Of a stretch of 64,000 nucleotides of DNA, positions 42,426-52,402 are shown piece by piece (the stretch's first letter is position 1; every line of letters begins with the position of its first letter). Under the pieces are notes generated by a model. That model searched no databases, was not told the origin of the DNA, and was given only the letters and a program-made list of their open reading frames with translations. The DNA is taken from assembly GCA_902788205.1 (NCBI GenBank), contig CADAJJ010000002.1:1-64000 (forward strand), in the 5' to 3' direction. The stretch is from RUG023 sp900315435 (GTDB lineage Bacteria > Spirochaetota > Spirochaetia > Sphaerochaetales > Sphaerochaetaceae). The position numbers were made by a program, and so were the translations under genes.

Positions 42426-42534
42426 GGATTTCTCCTTTCCGCACCATTGTACGACAAGGAGAAACGCAAGTCCAAAAAAATATCGGTTTTCCTCTGCGCC
42501 GTCAGCGCCAGGCGGAACCAAGGGAAACCAAATT

Positions 42535-42577
42535 GGAGGTGTCAGTCAAATCCAAACCACGATCCGTCGACACCTCC
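42535..42577. terminator. Strong hairpin between the esterase and xylulokinase genes
   Basis: GGAGGTGTC (42535-42543) and GACACCTCC (42569-42577) form a perfect 9-bp stem just past the esterase stop at 42586. On the + strand TTTTTCTC follows. On the - strand, where the esterase is transcribed, AATTTGG follows. It is best read as the esterase terminator or an mRNA end stabiliser. Confidence 0.5.
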
Positions 42578-42585
42578 TTTTTCTC

Positions 42586-44472
42586 TCACTTCACCTCTTT
42601 TCCATCAAAGAAGAGTTTTCCAGACACCTTGTCCTTTGTGAAATGAGAGAAGCATTCATCCCATGCCACATAGCATTCACTCGGCCAAATGGCGTGTGTC
42701 TTCGTCGCGACCTCGACGGCTCGGACCATAGGAACACCTTGCGCGTTTTCATAGACATAGTTGGTAAACAAGTCACTCTTGCATGTGCAGTTCTTCCCAC
42801 CATCCATATACGTATACGCATCCCAACCATGCACACATCCGTTGCGCCTGGTCCAGTAGTCTATCGTCTCGTGCGCCGCTTCTCCACCGAATCCGCCCTT
42901 GAACGTAGTATCCAGTTCTCCGATGAATCCAATGATGGCGACCTTCGGGTCATCTTCATCCGGTACAGGTACTGCAGTCAGAGTGCCATTTGCGGAAATG
43001 GGTGCTACCGCAACAAATATATCCCCGAGATCCCGCGCACATGCCCAACTCATCATTCCCCCGGAAGATTGGCCGCTTGCGTATACCTTATTCTGGTCGA
43101 TGAGATAGTGTTCGCACATCCACTGGTACAGATAACGGACAAACAACAAATCGCTTGGACGTTCTTCCGTCGCCCCCGAGACATTCCACATAGCACGGAA
43201 CAACTCATTGGTACGAATATTGCTCACTTCCCGAACCTTGCGTATGTGGCTCCCGGTTGGCATGACAATGATCAGGCCCCGGTCATCCGCGACTTGCGCC
43301 CATCCTGACCGATCCGCGATCTCGTTGCCAGAACCTCCGGCTCCATGGAACACAAACACGAGCGGTGCCGCTTTTGTCCGATCGACACGCTTGCCCACAT
43401 ACACATACCACTCACGTGTATACAAATCGCTTCCATCGGCCTTCATTCCTCCCGGAACCTTCTCCTCGAACTTCTCGAACCCGCGAACAAAGATATCATC
43501 ATTACGCCGGAGCGCGCCATTCGCATCTCCCGGATAGCGATACACTCCTTGGAACGCTTTTCGGTAGACGTCCTCTGCGAACTGGGCGTCAAGGCAAGTC
43601 TTCCAATCCTTCTCGCTGTACAAGACATTGGCACACCATTGGTTGTCATCGGTTCCTCCTCTGCGCGGCCGGTACAACTCATCGGCAAACTCCACCTGTT
43701 CGGGAATCAACATACTGTGATTTGCCGCACGATAAAAATCGATGAGGCGGCCGACAGCTTCGCTTCGGGACTCAGACACAATCCATACCGGCATTTCCAC
43801 CTCGCTCTGCTTTATCCCGGGAACCCTTGAATCAGTGCTCTGCGCTTGCCGCACAAGATCAGCGGCAACACCATCGGTACCGACCAACGCGATTCCGGCC
43901 CAGCTCTTCGGGTTCAACATCCCATGCTTCATCAACGAGGATGACGCGTCCGGACCATAGGCGACTCCATAAAAGCTGGAAGAGAACGCGCAGAAGAACG
44001 GCCGATAGGAAACATCAATGTTCAACTCGTTGATGTACGAAACGTCATCTTCTCCCCATCCATTCCCGTCATCTTCCATCAAGACGATGGAAAGGAGCTC
44101 TTTATCGGAGACAGCCTTCCACCCGCTCTGTACCAAGAACAGATAGGGATCCTCGCCGGATGGCACCATTACGAATACGGTAGGCTGGTTGTACACCGTT
44201 CCATGGGGAATGTAGAATTTCGCCTTCCGCGTGAGGTCTTTCGACACCACACAATCAAAATGATAGTACCCCTCGATCACTTGTCCGTAATAGTCGTCGC
44301 GGTTGATGACCATGGATTCCGCATTGGGAAGTTCCTTTGGCACTACCGATTCCAACAATCTGGTTTCCGCCTTTTCCACTGGCTGCTCCTTGATTCCTTG
44401 GGCAGACATCGTTGCGCACGCCAACGTGCACAGCATCATGTTCATGCAAATTCGTCGCATTGTTTTACGCAT
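42586..44472 (-). CDS. Secreted esterase, PHB depolymerase/feruloyl-esterase-like (CE1-type)
   Basis: The 628-residue protein has a signal peptide (MRKTMRRICMNMMLCTLACA, cleavage near MSAQG). The C-terminal half is an alpha/beta-hydrolase: APLVFVFHGAGGSGNEIADRSGW, then the nucleophile elbow YASGQSSGGMMSW, and a late acidic/His region (IGELDTTF, ...HAIWPSECY). This matches LpqC/PHB-depolymerase and CE1 feruloyl esterases. The N-terminal 300 residues look like a second, degenerate hydrolase-like domain (VFVMVPSGEDPYLFLVQSGW). The ATG follows GGAGGAGG. A role in removing ester-linked acids from plant cell wall is inferred from the neighbouring glycosidases. Confidence 0.72.
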   Translation of the reverse strand: MRKTMRRICMNMMLCTLACATMSAQGIKEQPVEKAETRLLESVVPKELPNAESMVINRDDYYGQVIEGYYHFDCVVSKDLTRKAKFYIPHGTVYNQPTVFVMVPSGEDPYLFLVQSGWKAVSDKELLSIVLMEDDGNGWGEDDVSYINELNIDVSYRPFFCAFSSSFYGVAYGPDASSSLMKHGMLNPKSWAGIALVGTDGVAADLVRQAQSTDSRVPGIKQSEVEMPVWIVSESRSEAVGRLIDFYRAANHSMLIPEQVEFADELYRPRRGGTDDNQWCANVLYSEKDWKTCLDAQFAEDVYRKAFQGVYRYPGDANGALRRNDDIFVRGFEKFEEKVPGGMKADGSDLYTREWYVYVGKRVDRTKAAPLVFVFHGAGGSGNEIADRSGWAQVADDRGLIIVMPTGSHIRKVREVSNIRTNELFRAMWNVSGATEERPSDLLFVRYLYQWMCEHYLIDQNKVYASGQSSGGMMSWACARDLGDIFVAVAPISANGTLTAVPVPDEDDPKVAIIGFIGELDTTFKGGFGGEAAHETIDYWTRRNGCVHGWDAYTYMDGGKNCTCKSDLFTNYVYENAQGVPMVRAVEVATKTHAIWPSECYVAWDECFSHFTKDKVSGKLFFDGKEVK

Positions 44473-44546
44473 AGGGAAACCTCCTCCTTTCGTCAGGGTG
44501 GTATCACCCTTTCCCGAATTCCCCTCATAACCAGATGGCAAAACAG

Positions 44547-45445
44547 ATATATACGCATACCAGTCGCCACATCCCCTTTTGCCTAGAAGATTTGAAATCA
44601 ACGGCAATCAGGTTGCATTTCTCCTCCTTCAATACAAAAATCATAAATCGTTTTTGTTTTTTGTAAAATGTTTTTATTATTTATAATATGATTTGTTTTT
44701 ATGCATCAGAGAACCTCCACAACACGGGGCAAGAAAACAGCGCGTTCATGAGAGGAGGAAAAGGTCTGCCTCCGGGACAACGTCTTATCAAAACATTGCC
44801 CTTGCCATATCCTCTACCGGCAGCACCATACCATCCGCCAATACGATGAGGTACTATCGCAAACTGGCAAAACCATGAGAAATAGAAACATGCGGATACG
44901 CATACGCAGTGGTATACGCATCACGCTCTATTCCATAATGACGCATTCCAATACGTATCCATATACGCCTACCTATATACTGCAAGTATGTTATTCTGGT
45001 ACAACGGATTAATAAAATAATACCCATACGTATACGCCAACATATCTGTATGCACATTGCCTGAGAGATGGCAATGTGTTGACAGAATCGTTACCCGTGC
45101 ATAAAGATACGCATACGCATAATGATACGTCGTCTCATCCCTATAGGAACTGTCAGTCATCATCCACGTATACGCATCGGTATCAGAGAACGAAGAGCGG
45201 TGTGGTTCCATACCATAAAAACACAAGCCATAGGGAAGCGGTTCATCCTCTTTCCTCCGATGATTGGAAATCACACATCAGCACATGCATACGCATGCGT
45301 ATACTGTGTAAATGATACCCAATTTCTTCCAACAAAACGTGTTATGCATAACATGCATGTACGTACGCATATGCGTATGCATCATAATGCTGTCAGTCGG
45401 ATCATGATGCATCTTTTGTCCACGCAGTATGACACGCATCCGTAT
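44547..45445. repeat. Cluster of alternating purine-pyrimidine tracts (ATACGCAT family)
   Basis: Runs that strictly alternate purine and pyrimidine recur with the core ATACGCAT or its inverse. They lie at 44547-44560, 44896-44908, 44912-44921, 45025-45037, 45107-45121, 45165-45177, 45281-45304 (24 nt), 45351-45382 (32 nt) and 45431-45445; another lies at 47080-47093. The two longest are near-palindromic. Such DNA can adopt unusual helical forms and could also be a cluster of protein-binding sites. Confidence 0.75.
45053..45078. other. Perfect hairpin in the repeat region
   Basis: CACATTGCC (45053-45061) and GGCAATGTG (45070-45078) form a 9-bp stem with loop TGAGAGAT. A TTGACA follows directly (45079-45084), with TAAAGA 17 bp later, a possible rightward promoter with no gene behind it. 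Confidence 0.4.
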
Positions 45446-47427
45446 GCGCATACACTCACACTACTCTTTTCTCCCGCGAATTCCCCACCACGCACAACGT
45501 ATGCCTTCAAGGAGCGATCTTGCAGTGGAAGGCACCAGACAGGTACGGCGGTGTGCGGGATACCGTTACTCCAAACGGTCTTGCCGGGCAGGACACATGC
45601 ACGCAAGAACAAAACGCATGGCTCTCGTTGAGAATCCAGTTCTGGCGACAAATGCCGAAGGAACCAGAGAGAACCAATGCAGCATTGGCGTACACTGGCA
45701 CGTACACGGAAAAGTCGACGCAGTATGGCGTACTTCCTACTTACGTTTGATGACACCCTACAATCCGCACACAACCACATCGCTCATTGGGCTGCTGACA
45801 GAGGATTATGGTGGCATTATTCCTCTATCGAAGTCCAAGCATCTTGTGCCGGATGTCGTCGGTTTTCCGCAGACATCGCACCCCTGCAACCCACGCACGC
45901 AAGGATTCCTGTTTCCTCCATCAAAAACGCATCGGATAAGCAGATCTAAAAAAATAACACATTTCCAATATACTATTCCTTTATAGGATTGTTGTATTGC
46001 GAACATGCATGCATACCGCAACCCCTTTCCATCGATAGAACACCAGGTACAATTTCTGCGCAATCAATGTCCTGCCTCATCGCATCCAGCCTGTGCCTCC
46101 TGTTCAACAGAGAGCGCGCGAGCGACCACTACAACCGTTCAGGCAATGTCCACCATCCTATGAGCACCCTTCGGTATCATTTCTGCCAGGTCATGCAATC
46201 AAGTTCGGCATGCTGTTGTGCACAATGTCCTGTGATTCGCAAGCAATGCATGCGGGAGGCTTGGACCGTCAAGGCACACAAGAAAAGCCCTTCTGGGAAC
46301 CTGGTGAACAAGCTTATTCTCGCCAGCAGACGAATGGATTGCTTCCGCCATTGCGTCACTTCCTTTTTTCCTCCAACCCGTGCAGGCAGTTTTCCTTGGA
46401 GGAAGGAATTTCTTTCTTCCGGCTGTATTTCAATCTTGTTCGCATGATATAAAATTGCTCAGGAACCAACCATTCAACAATACACTATCCAACCAGTATC
46501 CATGTCGTTTTGAGAGGTGGCAGACGCCTTTCACAAAGGGACGGGATTCAGCAACTGCATGCAAGGTATCTGCTTCGTAACCTCTGTCGGAATTCCACCA
46601 AGCCCATGCCCAAATATCCATAGCAAACCTTGTACACCGTACCCATCTGTTTTCCCGGCTTATGGGTGGGCAGGCATTCACCTTTTCCATTGAGACCATC
46701 CGGAATATGGTATCCTGGAAGACCTCCGTATGGTGGTTTGGGCTCCCTGCTGAAGACCCGAAGGCAGTGTTGCGGTTTCAAACAGGCAATGACACGAGTT
46801 CGCCTTGCTATGCACTAAACATGAGGGAAAAACTCCCTATACCCCACATTGGGTTTCTTTTCTGCCCGGTACGCCTTACTGACATTGGGACAACTATCTG
46901 TCCAGGAGGAACATGACATTCATGCTAGTCTCACATTAAGAAACTTTGCTTTCTGTCTGGCTGGCGACTTCTTTTGGTTGACTTTCCGCTCGGCCGCGAC
47001 ACCATATGCGTGGCTCTCCCAACGCTCGTTTCTCATAGCTGTTCGCAATAGAACCAGCATGCAGTCGGCCAAGAGATAGGTATACGTATACGCTTTTCCT
47101 GCTTGGTAGTACCATGCAAGCCACGCAGATATTGGGTCTCTTTGCAATAGGGGATGCGGTGTTCACCTATTCCCTTCCCGGGTTGATCAAAAAAAGAGAT
47201 AAGTTAGGAATCCATCCTTATAGATCGGACAGTCTCTAGCCGTTGGAGACGTCAAACACCTTTCTTGTTATTTTGCAAGCAATAAACAATTAGTTAGTTT
47301 AGCGTATGTATTGGGTCGACAAGGAAACGGCAACATGCCTGGCGTCATTTGGTATTTCCGCGAGTTGAAGGAAAGGAAGGAATGATTACCATGCGTGCCG
47401 GAAGAGAAATCAGTCCGAGATACAGGA

Positions 47428-47458
47428 ATCCCCCGTAGCGGATATCCGTACGGGGGAT
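47428..47458 (-). terminator. Hairpin after the GH4 gene, probable 3' end
   Basis: ATCCCCCGTA (47428-47437) and TACGGGGGAT (47449-47458) form a perfect 10-bp stem around the self-complementary GCGGATATCCG. It lies 8 bp past the GH4 stop. No U-tract follows, so it may protect the mRNA end rather than terminate alone. Confidence 0.5.
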
Positions 47459-47466
47459 GACAGGTC

Positions 47467-48810
47467 TTAGTATTCCAGTTTGCAGGCATCGAGCATCTTT
47501 TCAAAGAGCTCATGGGCCTGGGAAAGCGGAATAGTGACCAGTGGGTCGTTGACAAATGCCCGGAAAAGCAGTTCGTCATCGTGCTCGCAAATCGCGTCCA
47601 ATGTCATCTGCTGCACGTCACTGACGTGGCTGATCATCTGCCGGACGGCAAGAGGAGGATCGCTTGCCACCGATGGAACAATCTCGTCCTTCCTCAGATA
47701 GTTCATCGTCTCGATGATTCTCCCCTGCGGCAGGAACGACACCTGGCCGACGTTTGGACGGTTCATGTTGGTGTACAACGTGCGATCTCCCATCAAGGAC
47801 CGCATGATATCGACACCTTCCTCGTCTGTCGGCTTGCTCTTCAGTTCCTCGTCGGTAAAAACCTTGTGCAGCTTGCGGTCACGTTCCGAAAGCCTCCATT
47901 CGTACGGGGTGCGGACCACTCCATAGCGCCACAGTTCTTTCTCGTCGCGAAGGATCCAGGGAATGAACTCCGACAGGTGGCGGTCGCCGGCAGCGCCAAG
48001 CGCGCCGAAATCCCTGAGCAGGGCAAGAGCGACCAAGTGGTCGCAGTCGAACCATTTCTTTCCCTCAATCCTCTCCATCGCGATTTTGGTCTCATCGGGG
48101 AAGGCCTTCGGGTCATGGGCTAGTTCCATAAGTCTCGGTAGCAAATTATTGCCATTCCAAGCTGCCTTGGTAATCCACGTGAAATGGTTTACGCCAGTGA
48201 TGTCGACCTCGATGTCTCGCCGGTCGGGACGAGGCACTTTGAACCACTGCGCGACCTTGTCGGCGATGAAGTTCTCCAGATGGAAAACCTCGTGGCAGCA
48301 CCCCAAGGCTTTGATACCGGGCCATTCGCGGTACAGGGCAGCGGTGCACAGTGTCATCGGGTTGGTGTAGTTGATGACCCAGGCGTCCGGGCAGTGAGCC
48401 TTGATTTCCTTGGCGAACCCAGTGAACAGGGGAATCGAGCGACGGGCTCTCATGATGCCGCCAGGACCCGTGGTATCGCCAACCGTCTCGAGGATGCCAT
48501 ACTGCTCGGGAAGGACCAGGTCTCCCCAGCGGCATTCCGTACGACCCGGCTCAATGGAGATGATGACCAGGTTGCAGCCATCCAGAGCTTTGCCGATTTC
48601 CTTTTCGGCGACGACCTTCACGTGTCCTTCCCAGTGGTTCACCTTGAAACACTGGTCTGCAACGCCGACATTGCGTTTGGCAGCATCGTAATCCCGGTCA
48701 TAGAGCACCAGGGTTCCAGTGATGTCGTCATGCATGGTCAGGTCCCGCATGAACTCGATCGCCCACATGCGGCTTCCCCCACCGATTATACACATACGCA
48801 CATTCTTCAC
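47467..48810 (-). CDS. Glycoside hydrolase family 4 (alpha-galactosidase/glucuronidase/6-phospho-glycosidase type)
   Basis: This 447-residue NAD+- and Mn2+-dependent glycosidase has the N-terminal Rossmann motif MCIIGGGSRMWAIEFMRDL. SIEPGRTECRWGDLVLPEQYG and GDTTGPGGIMRARRSIP are family-4 blocks. WVINYTNPMTLCTAAL, then CCHEVFHLEN and GVNHFTWI, carry the metal-binding Cys and His. Acid-base chemistry proceeds by oxidation at C3, as known for the family. Substrate choice cannot be read with confidence. The start is GTG at 48810, 9 bases after AGGAGGG. It is divergent from the AraC-type response regulator at 48950, which may control it. Confidence 0.9.
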   Translation of the reverse strand: MKNVRMCIIGGGSRMWAIEFMRDLTMHDDITGTLVLYDRDYDAAKRNVGVADQCFKVNHWEGHVKVVAEKEIGKALDGCNLVIISIEPGRTECRWGDLVLPEQYGILETVGDTTGPGGIMRARRSIPLFTGFAKEIKAHCPDAWVINYTNPMTLCTAALYREWPGIKALGCCHEVFHLENFIADKVAQWFKVPRPDRRDIEVDITGVNHFTWITKAAWNGNNLLPRLMELAHDPKAFPDETKIAMERIEGKKWFDCDHLVALALLRDFGALGAAGDRHLSEFIPWILRDEKELWRYGVVRTPYEWRLSERDRKLHKVFTDEELKSKPTDEEGVDIMRSLMGDRTLYTNMNRPNVGQVSFLPQGRIIETMNYLRKDEIVPSVASDPPLAVRQMISHVSDVQQMTLDAICEHDDELLFRAFVNDPLVTIPLSQAHELFEKMLDACKLEY

Positions 48811-48949
48811 AGAGTAGACCCTCCTTTCAGCACTCCCTATTATCCGTAATTCCTTAGGGAAGCGCCACCACGCTTTTCATGCAGAACAGTATCTTTTCTT
48901 GTCCTAATTCCCATGTCTTCGATTGGAAGGATGATGTATAATCGGAGCC

Positions 48950-49696
48950 ATGTATCAATTGATCATCGTCGACGACGAGGAGGAACTCCGCGAGGGGCTC
49001 TCCTCCTGCTTTCCCTGGCAGGCACATGGATTCGTAGTAGCAGGAACCTTTGGCGATTGCCGTTCTGCCGTCGCATTCTGTCTGGAACACCCGGTCGACG
49101 TGGTCCTCTCCGATATCCGCATGCCCTTCCAATCGGGTTTTGACCTGATCCAGACATTGAAAGACCAAGGGAAGAACCCCCTCTTCTGCATCATGAGCGC
49201 CTATAGCGAGTTCACGTATGCCCAGCAGGCACTTCGTCTTGGAGTCGAAGACTATCTGGTCAAACCGGCCTCGTTCGACGATATCGCGGCGACCATGGAG
49301 AAAATCAGGGCAAAATTGGATGGAACACCGGCAGAAACCAGCAAGGAAACAGGAACCTCGGTGGACAACCCGTTGATTTCCAAGGCCATCGCTCTCATCC
49401 ACCGCAAGACGGGAACCTGCACCTTGCAATCGGTAGCGGGAGAGCTTTCCATCAGCCAAAGCTACCTCTCCCGCCTCTTCAAGGAAACGATGGGAAAAAC
49501 CTTCCAGAACTACTTGCTTCAGACCCGCATGCAACAAGCGGCGGACATGCTGAAAAGCGGGCAGAAATACACCAACAAGGACATCGCCACCACCCTTGGG
49601 TACCAGGATACCCAGAACTTCTGCCGTACCTTCCGCCGCTACTGGAACACCACGCCACAACAATTCAAGAAGCGGGTCGTTCACTCTGGAAAGTAA
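48950..49696 (+). CDS. AraC-type response regulator (YesN-like)
   Basis: In this 248-residue protein the receiver domain (residues 1-120) has the acidic pair in IIVDDEEELREGL, phospho-acceptor Asp in VDVVLSDIRMPFQSG and the Lys of YLVKPASF. The C-terminal AraC domain has two helix-turn-helix units (LQSVAGELSISQSYLSRLFKE and KDIATTLGYQDTQNFCRTFRRYW). Such proteins pair with YesM-type sugar-sensing kinases; no kinase gene is in the window. A TATAAT lies only 7 bp before the ATG, so the message may be nearly leaderless. It is divergent from the GH4 gene, and its 3' end overlaps the amidohydrolase gene by 16 bases. Confidence 0.93.
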   Translation: MYQLIIVDDEEELREGLSSCFPWQAHGFVVAGTFGDCRSAVAFCLEHPVDVVLSDIRMPFQSGFDLIQTLKDQGKNPLFCIMSAYSEFTYAQQALRLGVEDYLVKPASFDDIAATMEKIRAKLDGTPAETSKETGTSVDNPLISKAIALIHRKTGTCTLQSVAGELSISQSYLSRLFKETMGKTFQNYLLQTRMQQAADMLKSGQKYTNKDIATTLGYQDTQNFCRTFRRYWNTTPQQFKKRVVHSGK

Positions 49697-50586
49697 ATCC
49701 TCTTGGCCGTTTCATACCAGACCAGCTGTTGCTCCTCAGGGGTGAAGGCCGGCATCAGGTAATCGATCAACCGCGCCATCGGCACCTTGCAAAGCGTGCT
49801 CGGGCTGTCGGTACCCCACATCAGATGGTCGGCCCCGACAATCTCCTTCGCCATGGCCGCATACTTCTGCGCCACAGGGAATGGATATTCACCCGGTCTT
49901 GTTTTCCAGAACAACGCGGCAAGATCGAAGTAGATGTTCGACATACGCATGATGTCCAGTTTTCTGACCATCAGTTCTTCCTGTGTCTGCCGGGGACCGG
50001 CAAGGTGGCAGATGACGATGGTCAGATGGGGAAATGCCATGGCGATATGCCTGAGCGCTTCCGGCTGGTTGCTCTCTTCTTCCATGCAACCGATATCAAA
50101 GGCGATGACGGGATGTTCCTTACGGGCAATCTTTTCGTAAAAGTGCATCATCATCTCCCCGTCCAGCGGGAAGGTATGGTGGATTCCCATCAGTCCGTTG
50201 CCCATGGAGACCTCGAACTTGAAGATGCGAAACGTCTCAAGCAAGTGGTCGCATATCGCGTCGGCCTGACGACAAAAAGGATCGAAGGTTGCGGCTCCAG
50301 CGAAACGTAGCGGATAGTTCTGGACACATTCGGCGACATACTCGTTCTCGAATCCGAGCATGCCCCCCTGTAGCAGGACCGCCCGCTCGATATGGTAGGT
50401 GTCCATGACATCAAGGTAGGTCTCAGCCGGAAACGTCCGGTCCCCCATTCCCTCGGGAATCACCCGTTGCGTGGTGCCATCGGCCCACCGGACCATGCCG
50501 TCCCCCTGAGGACGCATCTCACCCTCACTCCCGAATCCGCGCAACATCTCGAAGACATGCGCATGCGCATCAATGATTGTTTCCAT
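49681..50586 (-). CDS. Amidohydrolase family 2 (metal-dependent TIM-barrel hydrolase)
   Basis: This 301-residue protein opens METIIDAHAHVFEML, whose HAH metal motif is typical of amidohydrolase_2 enzymes. FKFEVSMGNGLMGIHH, PHLTIVICHLAG and DHLMWGTDSP (the late metal-binding Asp) complete the barrel. Relatives include lactonases and decarboxylases of sugar-acid pathways. The position after a sugar-acid dehydratase gene favours a lactonase-like role, but this is inference. A TTG at 50622, directly after the dehydratase stop, would add 12 residues; the ATG at 50586 fits the family better. Confidence 0.8.
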   Translation of the reverse strand: METIIDAHAHVFEMLRGFGSEGEMRPQGDGMVRWADGTTQRVIPEGMGDRTFPAETYLDVMDTYHIERAVLLQGGMLGFENEYVAECVQNYPLRFAGAATFDPFCRQADAICDHLLETFRIFKFEVSMGNGLMGIHHTFPLDGEMMMHFYEKIARKEHPVIAFDIGCMEEESNQPEALRHIAMAFPHLTIVICHLAGPRQTQEELMVRKLDIMRMSNIYFDLAALFWKTRPGEYPFPVAQKYAAMAKEIVGADHLMWGTDSPSTLCKVPMARLIDYLMPAFTPEEQQLVWYETAKRIYFPE

Positions 50587-50622
50587 GGTCAAAAGTCTGC
50601 GGCCAACAGGTTTGTCTGTCAA

Positions 50623-52380
50623 TTATTTCCCGTATTCCAGGTAAGCTCCTTGCATTGGACTTGCCGCAAGTTCGGAGAACAGTCTCAGCACGCCCTTTTC
50701 GTAGCGGGGTTTCGGCCTATGCCAGCGTTTCTTCCGTTCAGCAAGGACGCTCACGATTGCTTCCGGCGACATCCTCACCCCAGCAATGCCGACGATGTCT
50801 AGCTTCCGTTTCTCGACATCAATCTCAATCAGATCCCCCTCCTCGACAAGAGCAATGGGGCCCCCCGAAGTCGCTTCCGGGCTCACATGGCCGATTACCG
50901 GGCCCGTAGAAGCCCCGGAGAACCTGCCATCCGTAATCAATGCAATCGAACGGCCAAGTTCCTTATCGCTGGAAATCGCCTCTGAGGTATAGAACATTTC
51001 GGGCATACCGGAACCTTTCGGCCCTTCATAGCGGATGAACACGGCATCACCTTTCTGCACCCTGTGGTGCAGTACGGCGTTAAGACACTCCTCCTCACTG
51101 TCGAAGGGACGAGCCCTGAGCACTGCCTTGAACATCTCTTTCGGACAGGCGGTGTGCTTGATGACGGCACCCTCAGGGGCGAGATTTCCATGCAACACGG
51201 CCACACTCCCGTCATGTCCGAGTGGGTTTGAGGAGGGCCGGATGATATCCTGCCAAATCAGACCGGAACGGTAACGGCGGTTAAAACCGGCAAGCCCCTG
51301 TTCGCAACGCTCGTAGTACCCTTCTTCCGCAAGCTTCTGAAGGTTTTCTCTAAGGGTTTTCCCTGTGACGGTCATGGCATCCAAATGGAGAGAACCTTTA
51401 ATCTGCTCCATGATCCGAGGCACTCCACCAGCGTAATAAAAGCATTCCGCAGGCCATCTTCCTGCAGGACGAATGTCCAACAGATACAAGGCATGGCGAT
51501 GGAGCCGGTCGAAGTCCGCCCCCGTAATCTCGATGCCGTACTCATGGGCGATTGCAGGAAGATGAAGGAGCGCGTTGGTGCTACCAGAAATGGCGGCATG
51601 GACCAGAATCGCATTCTCAAAGCTTTCCTTGGTGACAATGGCTGATGGTTTCATGCTGGCATTGCCTGCAATCTCCACTGCTCTTCTCCCAGCCATTTTC
51701 GCATATCGGATGAGTTCCAGACTGGTAGCCGGCATCAGCGCGGAACCAGGCAGGGCAAGCCCCAAAGCCTCGGACATAATCTGCATGGTGCTGGCGGTGC
51801 CGATGAAGGAGCACGCTCCACAGCTCGGACAAGCATTCTCCTTGGCCCAATCCAGCTCCTCTTGCGAAATCTCCCCACGTTCGTAGCGTGCGCTATAGAA
51901 ACCAAGTTGCTCCAGCGTCAGCATGTCCGGCCCAGCATGCATGGTTCCTCCCGGTACGACAACCGATGGGATGTCGACCCGGGACAGGCCGATCAGATTT
52001 CCAGGAAGCCCCTTGTCGCAACTAGCGACAAACACCCCTGCGTCAAAAGGCGTGGCGTTGGCATGAATCTCAATCATGTTTGCAATCATTTCCCTGCTAG
52101 CCAGGGAGAAGTTGATTCCATCGGTTCCTTGGCTCTCCCCATCGCAGATATCGGTGCAGAAATACCGGGCTCCGAAACCTCCCGCCTCACGAATTCCATC
52201 CCGTACCGCATCAACCAGCTTGTCCAGATGGCCCGAACCCGGGTGGCTGTCCCCGAACGTACTCTCAATCATGACCTGAGGCCTGGAGAGGTCTTCTCTC
52301 TTCCAGCCCGTACCCAAACGAAGCGGATCCCACTCGGGGGCAATTGTTCTCATGTTCTGACTTGGCAAATTCCTTTTCAT
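50623..52380 (-). CDS. IlvD/Edd-family dehydratase, probably sugar-acid dehydratase
   Basis: The protein has 585 residues. Fe-S cysteines appear in FVASCDKGLPG and CPSCGACSFIGTASTM. ITDGRFSGASTGPVIGHVSPEA is the C-terminal signature of the family. Members dehydrate dihydroxy acids (IlvD), 6-phosphogluconate (Edd) or aldonic acids such as xylonate and arabonate. The neighbours are an amidohydrolase, a 2-hydroxyacid dehydrogenase and glycosidases, with no branched-chain biosynthesis genes, so an aldonate substrate is more likely. The ATG at 52380 follows AGGGAAA; a TTG 6 bases upstream is possible. Confidence 0.88.
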   Translation of the reverse strand: MKRNLPSQNMRTIAPEWDPLRLGTGWKREDLSRPQVMIESTFGDSHPGSGHLDKLVDAVRDGIREAGGFGARYFCTDICDGESQGTDGINFSLASREMIANMIEIHANATPFDAGVFVASCDKGLPGNLIGLSRVDIPSVVVPGGTMHAGPDMLTLEQLGFYSARYERGEISQEELDWAKENACPSCGACSFIGTASTMQIMSEALGLALPGSALMPATSLELIRYAKMAGRRAVEIAGNASMKPSAIVTKESFENAILVHAAISGSTNALLHLPAIAHEYGIEITGADFDRLHRHALYLLDIRPAGRWPAECFYYAGGVPRIMEQIKGSLHLDAMTVTGKTLRENLQKLAEEGYYERCEQGLAGFNRRYRSGLIWQDIIRPSSNPLGHDGSVAVLHGNLAPEGAVIKHTACPKEMFKAVLRARPFDSEEECLNAVLHHRVQKGDAVFIRYEGPKGSGMPEMFYTSEAISSDKELGRSIALITDGRFSGASTGPVIGHVSPEATSGGPIALVEEGDLIEIDVEKRKLDIVGIAGVRMSPEAIVSVLAERKKRWHRPKPRYEKGVLRLFSELAASPMQGAYLEYGK

Positions 52381-52402
52381 TGGCAACTTTCCCTTTTATT
52401 CC

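Larger units (their letters stand above)
44473..47466. other. Gene-free 3-kb region with short repeats
   Basis: No convincing gene lies here. Open frames are short, lack ribosome-binding sites and show no recognisable domain. At 44473-44530 is the esterase leader. 44640-44700 is nearly pure A/T. 44890-45450 holds a cluster of alternating purine-pyrimidine tracts built on ATACGCAT. A hairpin lies at 45053-45078. From 45480 to 47400 the sequence looks like decayed DNA, with possible protein-like scraps on the minus strand near 46600-46780 and 46930-47150 that I cannot name. A perfect inverted repeat at 47428-47458 closes the region. No tRNA, rRNA, tmRNA or RNase P signature was found by eye. 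Confidence 0.7.

Noticed and set aside
41868..43308. Plus-strand frames opposite xylulokinase and the esterase
   Set aside because: They overlap confident genes and have no recognisable domain.
44880..45450. Possible CRISPR array
   Set aside because: The repeats are short, unevenly spaced and variable, there are no uniform spacers, and no cas genes are present.
44880..45450. Possible replication origin
   Set aside because: No cluster of DnaA boxes (TTATNCACA) was seen, and dnaA, dnaN or gidA are not nearby.
45500..46063. Short open frames in the gene desert, one with a Cys-X2-Cys pair
   Set aside because: No ribosome-binding site, no homologous motif recognised, and frames end at random. 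They are better read as non-coding or decayed DNA.
46548..47166. Minus-strand protein-like scraps that could be transposase remains
   Set aside because: I could not match them to any family with confidence, so no pseudogene is called.
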